In this document: positions 32,928 to 43,877 of the stretch, piece by piece | How positions within the stretch are numbered: the stretch's first letter is position 1 | Layout: every line of letters starts with the position of its first letter | Assembly: GCA_019022495.1 (NCBI GenBank) | Contig: JAFEKR010000007.1 | Span: 372,001 to 436,000, forward strand | Direction: 5' to 3' | Source of the DNA: Epichloe hybrida | Lineage: Eukaryota; Ascomycota; Sordariomycetes; Hypocreales; Clavicipitaceae | Length of the DNA stretch: 64,000 nucleotides | The notes under the pieces: model-generated | Seen by the model: only the letters and a program-made list of their open reading frames with translations | What the model was told of the DNA's origin: nothing | Database searches by the model: none | Made by a program: the position numbers and the translations under genes

Positions 32928-33730
32928 ATGGGTGGCCGACAAATACGACCCGCCCGAGTCTTCCAAGCCGTCTCCCAGGAGCTCAACCACCAGATGCTCT
33001 CCGGCCACCCCGTCGCCCAACCGCCATGGTACCAGGTGATGAACTCCGTGCCCCCCGCCGAATCGCTCGTTCGCACAGTCACCCCGCGACACCGAAAGCC
33101 CAACCCGAAAGCCAAGAAGCCAAAGAAGCTCTACCGTCCCCAGAGCATCAGCTACCCCGAAGACGCTCTGCGAACAAGCTTCTACAAAGACCACCCATGG
33201 GAGCTGGCCCGGCCGCGCGTCATTCTCGAGCTGGACGGAAAGGATTATCAGCATTACGACTGGAGCAAGGGACTCCGACTGCCGGGTGTCCCCCTGACGG
33301 GTGAATGGTGAGTGGCCACGCCTGGATCAACGCATCCAGCCGCTGTTGACAAAGGTGTGGCTGGCAAACGGGAAACATGGCTGACTTTGTATTATGCAAC
33401 AGCGTTGTGCAGCGTCAGTTATACCTCATGCAGACCGAAAAGATGAGCAAACGCAAGGCGTACGACACGGCACGCCGAGAATTCTACAGACTGCGCCAGG
33501 AAGAAGAAATTGAAAAGAGGGTAGCTGTCGAGGAAGCAAAACACGTAGGGGCGTACTTCGGCAAGTCGCGCCTCGACGTGGGCATGCAACTTGAGGACCG
33601 GGAATTCGAAAACTGGAAGATTTGGGCCGGTAAGGAAACAGCGAATAGAGAGGCGAGGTCGAATTCGGAAATCGAGACGTTTGGTGCAGAGGAGGAGGAG
33701 GAGGAGACGCCATTTGCGGCAGTGGCATGA
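32928..33730 (+). CDS. rsm25: Mitochondrial small-subunit ribosomal protein Rsm25 (mS23)
   Basis: Exons 32928-33307 and 33403-33730 (95-nt intron, GTGAGT...CTGAC...AACAG) give 235 residues. The N-terminus G-G-R-Q-I-R-P-A-R-V-F is typical of mS23, followed by W-Y-Q-V-M-N-S-V-P-P, the basic R-H-R-K-P-N-P-K-A-K-K-P-K-K-L-Y block and S-I-S-Y-P-E-D. After the splice, V-V-Q-R-Q-L-Y-L-M and K-A-Y-D-T-A-R-R-E-F-Y-R-L-R-Q lead into a charged C-terminal helix ending in an E-rich tail. The protein is a structural component of the mitochondrial 37S subunit. Yeast Rsm25 is slightly longer (264). Confidence 0.92.
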
Positions 33731-33817
33731 AGCATATCTCAATGAAATCCCCAGCAAGATGGAGTGTATATACCATGTTACATTATGTGTGCTTGATCGT
33801 CTTAACATGATGTCGAC

Positions 33818-34757
33818 CTACTCCAACCGCCGCGCGTTAAACACCATCTCGCCTGCATTAACAAGCCCGTACTTGGCGGCTACTTCCTTATGCTGCACGT
33901 AAAAAGCGTCCGCTATACCAGTAAAGTATAATAATTTACCTGTTAAGCTAAGCGTTGTAATTCTTGCCCATGACTCAATGTACACGAACTTCATCTTGTT
34001 ATCCGGCACGATGCTAAACAGCTTTAGCACATGCACCGCTAAAGCAACGAAGAAGCCCGTAGCAGGGCCATTAGAAAATATCACCCCAGGGTATCTTAAA
34101 GATTTTCCAATCTCTGTCTCTGTTTCTGGTGGAAATAGCAGAACAGGGAAGATATCAAGGATACTCAAAAGGCCTGTCCAGGGAGTAGACCACAGGGGCT
34201 GGTGAACATGACGGGCGCGCGTGACTGTGCATTTATCGTATGTCCCAGGTGCTGATGCTGAGGACTCCTTTAGCTCATCTTCATAGTCTCTAAGATGGTT
34301 CTCTGACATTTTGTCTCCGCTGGAGATCAAGTAGCGACGATGCGTGTTACCAAAGTCTCGCGTGCCGTCGTCCATCATCATAAGCATCTCTTTGGTATGT
34401 CCGCCTGAGCCTAGTACGAAGAGGTAGTACTCTTTCGTGAGCTCAGAAGAGCTAGCATTCTTGAGAGTGGAATTGAGCGTCAGACTTGGCCAGGTTGTTG
34501 AGCGTCTACTCTGCGTTAACTGAATATGTCGCGCCTGTTTCCCAACGTGTTAGAACTAGACCCCTTTGGCATGCCTGGACATTAGACAATCCTACCGTAA
34601 CATAGATGCTAATGCTGATGAGGCCAGCAGTGATAGTAAGCATGACGCTGGTCCATGACTGGACAAAATGGGCAACCATGAGTATAAAGGCGCCGATGAA
34701 TGCTGCTACCACGAGTATGCTGGCCACTAGTGCACCAAAGGTGATTATTCTCGCCAT
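33818..34757 (-). CDS. alg14: UDP-GlcNAc transferase subunit Alg14
   Basis: Exons 34757-34596 and 34534-33818 (61-nt intron, GTAGGA...TCTAAC...AACAG) give 292 residues. N-terminal membrane segments are seen at about 4-30 and 38-54. The Alg14 domain begins with L-G-S-G-G-H-T (95-101), then R-R-Y-L-I-S-S-G-D, R-A-R-H-V-H-Q-P-L-W-S-T-P, N-G-P-A-T-G, and Y-I-E-S-W-A-R-I-T-T-L-S-L-T-G-K, ending Y-G-L-V-N-A-G-E-M-V-F-N-A-R-R. Alg14 anchors the catalytic subunit Alg13 to the ER and together they add the second GlcNAc to dolichol-linked oligosaccharide. Third codon positions are noticeably AT-rich (e.g. runs of TTA, ACA, AAA) compared with flanking housekeeping genes, though the frame is intact. Initiation at 34757 is the first ATG; an extra upstream exon cannot be excluded. 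Confidence 0.9.
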
Positions 34758-35272
34758 GGCTAGAGTGAGCGATATCAGCCAGGAGGTCTAATAACTATGA
34801 AAAACTTCCCAGCACGGGCATTTCGGTCAAGGGAACACGAAAACGAGTTTGTCGCTCTGAGGTGAACGGAGCCAGCTCTTTTGCAGGTTTGCGTAGCATT
34901 CGTTTCCGCTGTGATTCAAGATCAAGTCCAAGTCGATGGAACATGTTTGTGCAAGTTCTGGTAGGACAGATCTCCGAGGCGGGTCGCCTGCCGCTCCCGG
35001 ATAGGACCAAAACCAAAAGTGATTGGGTAATGATGAATGGTTTATTATGTACGGATTACTGTCTGCTGTGGCTAGGATCGCCCCACCCTTACTACCAGCC
35101 TGATTCACTCCCGATTACATAAGCCGTTTTAACACCCCACACACCGCGAGGAAAGTATCACAAATCACATTTCAAGTCAAGTCTTTATTTCTCACGTTGC
35201 TAGTCCATGACTTATCGTGTCGGCAACACCACGCTTTCAATGTTCGACTGCAAAGATGACCAGCAGCCAACT
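34758..35272. other. Intergenic region alg14 / Rho pseudogene
   Basis: About 500 bp holding the presumed alg14 promoter and 3' flank of the GTPase relic. No recognisable ORF is present. Confidence 0.4.
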
Positions 35273-36562
35273 TCACGTCAATCGTCGCCTCACAGCCCTC
35301 TCCATCACCTTTCCCACTTCGCTTCCAAGATTCCGCCTCACAGCCACCGCGCCCGCCTCCTCAAGTAAAGTCTTAACCCCATCCCCTTTTAGCGCTGAAC
35401 ACTCAGTGAATCGTTCGGCCCTGATCCGCCTCGCATGCCACTCGGCCTAGCAATCATCAGTAAAAGTGACCGCGGGCCATTCGGACAGAACTGACGAAAC
35501 CCAGAACTGACGAAACCCAGAACTGGAAACATACCTCCCTCGGATTAACGCAACAGCTCGGTACCCCCAGTGTTAATCCCGTCCCCATGGCTAATCTGTG
35601 GTCCTCAAAGGAGCACTCCATTCTTAAATCCTTTTTAAGCCCTAGTAGATAAATCAGTGGCTCTGAGTTAGCACAGAAATCTGTATCTACAGCATGCTGC
35701 CACTTTTGTTCCGCCGTTATTATCCAAGTTAGCAATCACAACTCGAAGCCTGTCACAGGACAGGAAATCACATACCCAGCTCAGGACCTTTAACAGACCC
35801 ATCTTGTCCTTGACATCAAAGCACAAGAATACCGCATCCCAGACCATATACGAGAGTCGAGAAACTATATTCAGATCTCCGGCGCCAGAGGTATCCTAGA
35901 GCTCAATCTGCGCGGGTAAGTGAGGTTTATCGAGCGTGTATGTTTCAAAGGGTGTTTTTGGAATAGCTGCTGTCTAAAGCGCATCTTGAATAAGCGCCTG
36001 ACGGGGAGTATTCGTGGAATCAGCTTACATCAGGGAAGTAGCCAAATGTAGCGCGGCTGATGGAGAAGGAATTTAAATCAGATCTTGTACACAGGACCGA
36101 AGGGACACCCGGAATCACTTACTATAATAATGCCGTCTGTCCTGAGGCTTTATCTCCCACGAACAAGAACTTGAGTTTCATAGGTTGCTGTATTAATAAT
36201 GGAGGTGTCGGACTCCTCTCCCTTTTCCGACTAAATATGTTCTTGAAGAGAGTTTGGCCGCTCCGTTTGTCTAATATAACCGGCGCAGAGGAAGACTGGC
36301 TTTTAAGATGACAAGCCGTCGGAGCAAAGAGCGAGCGCGTCTCTTGAGAATGAGCAGGTGGAGTAGCGAGACTAGCATTCCGTGATTTTCGAAACGAAGT
36401 AATTCTAGATCGGAGTAAAGCTAAGCGTGAAGACTTCTTTGGCGCAGCTTGGTGGTCGTCCTCTCGGAATGTCTGGACCTGAGTTAGATGCCACCTTTTG
36501 CGTGGGCTGACAAGAGGGTAATAATACAAGTCTGGTTGAGCAGCGTGCTTGAAACCCATCAT
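35273..36562 (-). pseudogene. Rho-family small GTPase pseudogene
   Basis: Exons can be traced by Rho landmarks. The P-loop is F-V-G-D-K-A-S-G-Q-T-A-L-L (about 36122-36160). A splice (GTAAGT...CATCAG) leads into R-A-T-F-G-Y-F-P-D, then (TTTAG acceptor) P-K-T-P-F-E-T-Y-T-L-D-K-P and the switch-II/G3 segment. The G4 region is L-L-G-L-K-K-D-L-R. A final spliced exon (35446-35273) has F-T-E-C-S-A-L-K-G-D-G-V (G5). The G3 motif W-D-T-S-G reads stop-D-T-S-G: TAG at 35896-35898 replaces the expected TGG. A second probable lesion is the missing AG acceptor before I-T-A-E-Q-K-W. A basic extension of about 120 residues precedes the P-loop. The TGG-to-TAG change lies in the CpA context expected of RIP. 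The protein it encoded cannot be full length. Confidence 0.75.
35487..35526. repeat. 16-bp tandem duplication in a pseudogene intron
   Basis: The unit CAGAACTGACGAAACC occurs twice in a row with a partial third copy. It lies inside the last intron of the Rho-type relic and probably arose by slippage. Confidence 0.7.
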
Positions 36563-36946
36563 TTTCAAAGGGGTCTTCTCTCTCGAGTTGGCTGGGGACG
36601 GAGTGACGCCATGACTCTATACGCGAATGGGTGATGGAAATAACCGAGGTGTTTCGCATGGTCGGGAGTAGATTTCCTGATATCCAGGTTCATAGAAGCA
36701 GATTAGATGAGGCGGAGGATATCTTCGGATGTTGGAAGCGCGCGTGGTGGACAAGCCGTCATATTGACACGCGACACGCCTCACCTTGACTTCACTTTTC
36801 GTCGAGCCCAGCCACGCTTCCACCCCGTGCAAAAAAACAAAGGCCAATGCTATAGCTCGCGACCTCGAGTCACTCATCACCACAAGCTTCCCTCAGACAT
36901 TACATAGCATGAGGAGTTCACGACACAGAAAAAAGCCAAGCCAAGA
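36563..36946. other. Intergenic region, Rho relic to FAD oxidoreductase
   Basis: 384 bp. Short ORFs only; none recognised. Confidence 0.4.
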
Positions 36947-38616
36947 CTAAGCCGCTTCCCTCGCCAAATGCTTCAAATCCGCCCTCTGCAATCTCCCACT
37001 ATCCAAGCGCAGCTCCCTCGGGAACCACTCGGCCAGCTCGCCGCCTGGTCTCCCAACAACCTCATCCAATTCCTCGTCCTCTCTCCCGGCAATCATGACG
37101 CCAACCGCAGTGCCACATAACCAAGCCCATACCATTCCCTCGCCAGAATACCCAGCGGCTACCCACTCCCCCGGCGCTGCCAAGTCACCGTCTCGATGTC
37201 CAATACCCGGATCCGAGTTCCCTCTCTGCCGTTCCTGGACTTCTCCCCACCAAGGGCATCAAATCGCCCGTGAAGCCCAGGATGCCCGTCCAAGCTTTCA
37301 ACATGCCCCCTCCCATGCCCCAGTTCGGTTCAAACACGGTCTGCATACACCCTCGTAAGTGCATCAGCGGAAGCGCGTCGACTCTGCCGTCATCCCAAAC
37401 GCCAAATTGGTCAAGGCCCTGGTCCTTGCTCCTGACGAGCCCCCCCCCCGATCATCAAGTCGCCTCTTCCATCCTGTCCCGGTCGCTGAGTGATGTACTC
37501 GAGCCCAGCAGACTCAGACATGACGGACCACGACCGGCCGCCGCCGTACCTGGGGAACTTGTCTCCCGGCTTCTGAGCAGACATGTGGGCCAGTGCCCCG
37601 GTCAAGCTGCGTTTGAAAGACGGCGGCAAGAGTTGCGTGGCAAAGCCGTTGGTGGCGTGGAGGACGTGTCTCGCCTGCACCGTCCCCCTGGCCGACCTGA
37701 CCTCAAAGGGGTGAGAGGGCGATGACGAAGGAGTCACGCTTTCGACAGCCGCATGGGTGGTGATGGACAGATTGGGAAACGACCTGATCAAGTCGTCCCA
37801 TACGCTCGTCACGAGACGATACGGCCACAGCGCACCGGCCTTGTAAGAGATGGCACCTTTGACATGGCCATTGACATCAAACTGGCAGAAACAAAAAAAA
37901 AAACCACGTCAGCAACTGAACTTGTTTCAAAAAAACACGGAAGAGCACGCAACAAAACATACCATCTTCCTCGCCTCAGCCCCCTCGCAAACCTTTGCCT
38001 CAAACTCACCACCCCCCATCACCCCCTTCAGCTCGTCCACCTCCCCAGCCGCCTTCCTGTACCGGCCCTCGTCGAGAAACAAGTCGACCGTCTCAACCTC
38101 CCTCACCTCGCCCAGCGGGAACTCATGACCCAGCTCCAGCAGCACCCCCAGATGCCTCATCTGGAACCTCACCACCTCCAGCGCCCTCTCGCTCCCCATC
38201 CTCCTCTTCAACATGCCATATACCTCATACGGCGCCGTCTTGATGTGGCCTCCGTTGCGGCCCGTCGCACCGCCGCACACCTGCCTTGCCTCGAGCACGA
38301 CGACCGTCGGCGCCGCCGCCGCGCCCAGGTGCGCCGTCATCTCGAGAATGGCCCTGGCCGAGGCAGCCGCCGTGATTCCGCTGCCGACAATGACCACGTC
38401 CGCCGCGCCAGGCACGTCGTCCTGCCTGTCGACGAGGTCCGGGAACGGGGCATCGTCGAGCCAGTACGAACTTGTCGGCTCGGCCACGGGGAGGCCTGGC
38501 GCCGAGGCGATCCGTTGCTCGAGCGCCTTGTACTTGGTGCTGAGGGACGACACGACTGCCGCGACATGGCGTGCGGCATTGAGCGTGTCGCGGATCGTGG
38601 ACACGACGCTTCCCAT
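36947..38616 (-). pseudogene. FAD-dependent oxidoreductase (DAO family) with two frameshifts
   Basis: Exon 1 (38616-37963) and exon 2 from 37881, with an 81-nt intron (GTATGT...GCCAG). The N-terminal part has the dinucleotide-binding V-V-I-V-G-S-G-I-T-A-A-A-S-A and G-G-A-T-G-R-N-G-G-H, typical of the fungal DAO-fold amine/amino-acid oxidase-like family. The frame continues through A-T-N-G-F-A-T-Q-L-L to L-M-I-G-G-G, where a run of ten C on the plus strand (37440-37449) shifts it. Family-like sequence resumes one base on (F-G-V-W-D-D, then W-T-G-I-L-G-F-T-G-D). A second shift near 37170-37240 is needed to reach the conserved tail V-A-A-G-Y-S-G-E-G-M-V-W-A-W-L. Either the gene is decaying or the assembly miscounts bases. 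If intact it would encode an oxidase of about 510 residues. Confidence 0.75.
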
Positions 38617-39542
38617 GATGGACTTTCCTCTTCAACTCTGTCTGTAATGACAATGATGCAATGACATGGTTATCCAGAGTTTCGCCCCTCCCCCACTGTA
38701 CATTGGAATCCATGTCCAACAACTCCACTGCAACCAACACGTGCTGCCCAGCATCCCACACCACACACACATATATATACATCTTTATTCATAATTATCT
38801 CTAGCACACTCTAAATTCTTTTTGTTTCCGTGCACCCCATGTTCCCATCAATTTTCCGTCCCATTTCCGTGCGTTCCCGAAAGCAGACTAGGATATTTAC
38901 AGAATGAACAAAACAAAACGCCAGAGACTTGTCCGGTAGTAACACTGTGGAGAAAATCGCACAAGCATGCCGCACACTGTGTCGTCAGTCTTGTACCTCG
39001 TGCCTCTCTTATTTGTACCACATGACAACCAGCAAGAGCTCCAACTCCCAACCAAGCCAAAAAAAATCACCCCAGGCATTTGAGTCGAACCTCTCATGAA
39101 CAACGCATCCAGGTGCCAAGACGTCTACAGATAGTCCAGCAAACGCGATGCAGGGTATGTGAAAAAAGATTCGTGAGGCAATTTTTGAGGGAAAAGAATA
39201 GAGTGAAAATAAAAGAAGAACAGGAAGATGAAAGACAAAAAAACAGTCAAGAAAAGGCTCAGCTATGGACAAGGGTAATAATCCACAGCTTGGTGGGGGA
39301 AAAAAGCCCGATGCATCCAATTCCAATGACACGACACATACTCCGTACACATCAATTCATCGTACAAAAGCATCGCTACTCAATGCCACGCCAGATGGCA
39401 AAGACGCAGCGTGCAGCTGATGCTCATGACTGGGGGGGTCAAGTTGGGTATCCTCCACCTTTCAAAACACACCGAAGAGGAAAAAGGGAAAAAGAGAGAA
39501 AAAGACAAAATCAAGGCAACACTCCATCACGGTTCGCGATGC
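38617..39542. other. Intergenic region, FAD oxidoreductase promoter and kcs1 3' flank
   Basis: About 930 bp. An AT-rich CACACACATATATATACAT stretch lies near 38763-38782. Purine-rich low-complexity runs at 39170-39250 and 39475-39515 make spurious ORFs. A GGTTCGACTC-like B-box (minus, about 39081-39090) lacks a foldable tRNA around it. Confidence 0.45.
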
Positions 39543-42500
39543 TCAGAGACTGACAAACCCGCTTTCCAGATCATCTTCAAAGTCAGGCTGCAAATCACCC
39601 ATGTGTCCAGACGTCCACTGGCGACTGGCGCGCGCGTCTCGAGGCCCGAGGTTCAGCTCTGACCTCACATCTTTCTGAATCTGCAAAAAGTATTCACGAA
39701 GACTTGTCAAGCCCTTCAAGAATCCAAGATCAGGTTCATCTGGATTATGTGGGGGACATGCCTTGTCGGAAATGTCATCCAGCGGAGTGAGACTATTTGC
39801 AAAGTCGGCCATTTTGAAGTCAATCTCGCGTGGGTTTTTTCGCCGCCGTCGTGTGGCCTCCTCAGTATCAGTCGCGGCATCGGTTGTCGAATCGTACATT
39901 GTCTCGTAGCCTGTCTTCTCCGTGTCATCACCATCGTAAAACATGAGGAGACTGGCGGCATAAAAGCGGTAGCCTCGAAGCTCGCGGATGATTTGCTCAA
40001 GTTGGGCAAGCTTCTTCAAGATGACTGGAATGTGCCGCAAGATGCTGTTCAGATCAACGCCGTTGTACAGAAACCTTTGGAGGGCTCTCTGGAACTCGAT
40101 TCCGGCCTTGACTTTGCGGCCGAAATACTTGTCCTGGAATTTATATGACTGCGTCTTCACGTTCCAAACCTGCAACCCGCAGATACGCACGCCCAGCTCT
40201 GCGGAAGTAGTGGTCCTGCACTTTTCCTTTTGCGATTTTTGCTTCTTGGGAGTGGCATCTACCCCGTACTGACGGGTTCCCATTTTCAGATCCATCATGC
40301 AGGGTCTTTTCATGCCCGCAGTCAGGTCTTCCATCAGCAGGAAATACTCTACGCGATCTCCTTGCGTTTTGGCCTCCTTCGGGTTGATCGGCCGAGGAAT
40401 CTTCCTAAACTCGGCTGTTGGGCCGGGCAAAGTCAATGGTGCCGCTGACGCGGCCGTAGACTGCGTCATGTCGGGTAGTCCCATAATTGCTTGATGTTGG
40501 TCAACAAGGACTTCTGCTTCCGTTCGCGCTTCCATGTGCTTGTTGGGCTGGATTGTCTCATTTTCTGGAGCGTAGGCCTTCGACATGGAATCATTTCCAT
40601 TCTTGTACTCTGCGTCGTCTGCTTCCTCAAAGTATTTGAGGTTTCCTCGAGATTCCTGCACATCTTCTGGCCGCCGTCGAAGCCCACCTGCCGAGTATCT
40701 GCGCCTCCTCCGGCCGGTGTTGAGGTTCGCCTTGAGAATCTCTGGCTCGGGGGCGCTTGTTCCTGTGATGTCCTTGACAGACGGCGATTCGTCAGGCTTG
40801 TTGTCAAAGCTTAGCACGGCATGGACGCCAATGTCACTCCGTGCATGGCCGTGCTCCTGGAGGCAAGGCGGCGGCGTCTCGGCTTGAACGGTGATTTCAG
40901 GCGTTCTGTCCTCTTGCTTGTCAGAGAGGGCAAGATTTGGATCCGAGTTTGTTGGCCGCAGGAGGCGTTGCAGAGTGGGTCGTGGCACAGCACGTTGATG
41001 CGGCCGCCGGTGCTTCTGGACCTCAACGGGCTCCTTCAAGAAGGCGTCATTGAAAACCTCGTTCCGAAGACGCTTATTGATTGTGGTGGCACCCCAACTA
41101 TTCGGCCTTTCGTCAAGATGTGGCCGCGTTGTTTGTGTCTTGGCCGTACTCTGGCACAACTTTGTGGCAGAGGTACTGCGGCGTCGGTAGAAATCGGGAG
41201 GGGGGGGTGTTGGCTGGAGAAGGTTTCGCGGAAGAATGTGCCTATTATCATCGAAGGTGACGGTTGGGATGCGCAATGCCGCATTCGCCAATGACTGACT
41301 GACGAGTCGGGTCGGGTTAGATTCCACCACTTCGCTCGCGGGAGTCTCTCTCGTCGTGCCATGTCCGACCCCATTGACCGCATGCTCCGGTTCGTCACCA
41401 TGTCCGAGTGCCCTTTTCCGGTCGGCTGCAGAAGATTCATCCCTCTTCATGGTGCTCTTGCGGCGCGGCTGTTTTTGGAACGTCACGTTGAGCACACCAA
41501 TGTACCTGTTTGGTGCAAGAGTCAGTATCCCGACATGGCGAAAAGGCCCCGCCTTTTGAGGCTGGCTTGATTGAGGATGAAAAGGCAGAAGTGACCTCAA
41601 AGAGCCAGTGGCCTACAGAGGACAACCAGTACGAACTTACCGAGGAAGAAACGGGAGGAGGTCGCGGTGATAGCGTTCAATCGTCTCGTAGAACTCGTTC
41701 TCCCTGTTATTGAGTTGTTTACAGACAGCCCTTCTTGAGAATCGCCACAGGGTAGTGTGACCTCCCACTTGATGCTTGTAGGGGATCAGTTCAATAGCCT
41801 CCAGCGGTTGGCGAGAGTGATGCTGGTGATGGTGCACATGATCTTCATGAAGTGTTGCAATAGTGCTTGGCTGCTGGCCTCGTGAGTGTTTGCTCACTTC
41901 AGGCTCGTCAGCTACGACAGAAACATTGTCAGGAGCGTCTTGCAGATTGACTGGGTTGGACGAAGCAACAATTTCACGGGACTGAGGGTGAGATTGGTCA
42001 AGCGGTGGGAGAAAATCAACATCCTCGTCATGGATTTCAGTCCCGGGTTCAGATTCGGGCTCGGGCTCATCGGCCTTCACAAGCCATGGATGAGAACTAC
42101 TATGTGAAAGTGATCTTGTTTGCTGGGCCTGGGATGGGCCGGCCGGGTCAATGGATGGGGTTCGGGCATCTGGCATCTCCTTGTGAGGTAGAAACACGGC
42201 AGAAGAAATTTTCTCCTCGCCTGATTCCTCGGCGTCTTCGGCATCACCATCGACATGCGTGGCCGCGGCAGCATTTGCACCGTCTTGAAACACATTGCCG
42301 ACATCGTCGCGGTCATCATCGTTGACGCCATGGGTGCTGGCGACTTGGCCGCTAGTAACGTCACCAGTCAACTGGTCTCCGATGTGACCATCAGCAGACT
42401 CCGATTGCCCCTCCACACGGTCGGCTTCCGATGCTGGAATCGGCCCCACCTCTGCAGGTGGCGGTATCGGCTCAGCGAAGACCGCCTGACTGTCTGGTCC

Positions 42501-43877
42501 TAGTTTCGTGCGGAGTGCCACATGCGTTGTGTCACCATCATTTGCCGCATCAGTAGCGCTCATGTTGAAGTAGTCATTCGTAGGCGAAGTTGGGTCTCCA
42601 TCGCGCGCTCCTTGAAGCGCGACCCGGTGGCTGTCGGACGGCGGGATTTGGGCAGCAGCGACGGATGCGTCGCGTATGCTGCATTCTTCAGACGTCGGGG
42701 ACAATGTGTCGCGAGGCGTTGTTTTGGTATCCCTGCGTCGAGGCTTTTCTTCTGGCGGAAGGCCCTCTTTGAAAAATCGGAGACTATAGCTTGCCTTGCG
42801 ACTTCTTGCATTGGGCTCGACACCAGCCATGGCCTCGGCAACGGACTTCTCCACTAAACCGTCCTCGCCCTCGACATGGCCTGAGCCGATGGACCAGATT
42901 TTCCCTGTCTTTTCAGGGCTCAATGCCATCATCTGCGCCAGGCAGGGGCGTTGTGGCAGCGAGGATGCAGTTTCCTGCAGTGTGTCGCTGCCGGGGGGGT
43001 TGCTCTTCATGAAAGATGCCGATTGACTAGGGATGTGCGGAGGGCTTGTCAAAAGGGCGGATTCTTCTGGGCTCGCGGAGAGTGACAGAGGTCTTGACTT
43101 GAAGAAGTCTGTAGTCGAGCGGTCGAGTCCGAGAGACGTAGAGGCCCGGCCTCGGGCTCTATCGAGAAAATTGCGGTGCTCCACGAGCATTTCTCTGGCT
43201 TGCGCCAGATTGGATGGATTGCAGTGGCGTTGAACGGCGACGGGCTCTCGGTTCTGGAGTGCAGCAGATCCTATCGGCATCATAGCCGGTGCTGCCATGG
43301 CAGGTGTAGTCTGGGCCGGATCGAGATCTAAGGAGGCTTGGTGTGTTCCATTCTTCTTCACATGCGTCGGCCGGCTTGCGGTGAAGGAAGACGAATTCAA
43401 CGATTCCCGTTCTGAATCCAAATAACGGAGGTGCCCGTTTGAAAGAGTCTTGGGCGGCCTGGTATTGGTATTGCTGCTCCCGTTACTGCTGTACACGTCG
43501 TGGTGTGCAGGGTTGCAATTGACGTGGTTCTGGTTGTGACTGGTGTTGTGTTTCTGGGTCTGAATGCCACGGGCAGACGCCAGAGCTTTTGACAGGAGAG
43601 ACGGGCCAGGTTGCCTATGATTGCTCTGGTTGGGGCCGTGGGATCTTATACCATCTTTTGCAATATCTTGATCCAAATCCCCGGGGTGGGCAGGCGATGT
43701 CAAGGGGGCAGGTCGATCCAGGACGGGGCGTGCGTTGAGGCTGGCATTTTGACCAGACACCTCTGCGGCCAAGGGAGCTGCCCCCAGATCTGGAACAGCA
43801 GCAACGGACAAGGCAGCGTCTTGACTTAGCAGTGCAGGGGGTGCGGCATTTTCGAACTGGGAACTCGGACTGGACAT
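39543..43877 (-). CDS. kcs1: Inositol hexakisphosphate kinase Kcs1
   Basis: Exons 43877-41641 and 41505-39543 (135-nt intron, GTAAGT...AACAG, phase 2) give 1399 residues. The long N-terminal half is disordered and Ser/Pro/Glu-rich. The kinase starts around 725 (P-Y-K-H-Q-V-G-G-H, then F-Y-E-T-I-E-R-Y-H-R-D-L-L-P-F-L-P-R at the splice). After a second disordered insert come the IPK signature P-C-M-M-D-L-K-M-G (1147-1155), S-L-L-M-F-Y-D-G (1264-1271) and the metal-binding D-F segment K-M-A-D-F-A-N-S (1310-1317). Kcs1 phosphorylates InsP6 to InsP7, controlling phosphate homeostasis, vacuole and stress signalling. The frame is open to an ATG at 44075, but residues between 44075 and 43877 read like 5' leader, so the M-S-S-P-S-S start is preferred. 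Confidence 0.9.

Noticed and set aside
39075..39100. GGTTCGACTC (minus strand) resembling a tRNA B box
   Set aside because: Flanking bases do not form a T-stem or acceptor stem, and no A box is found at the right distance.
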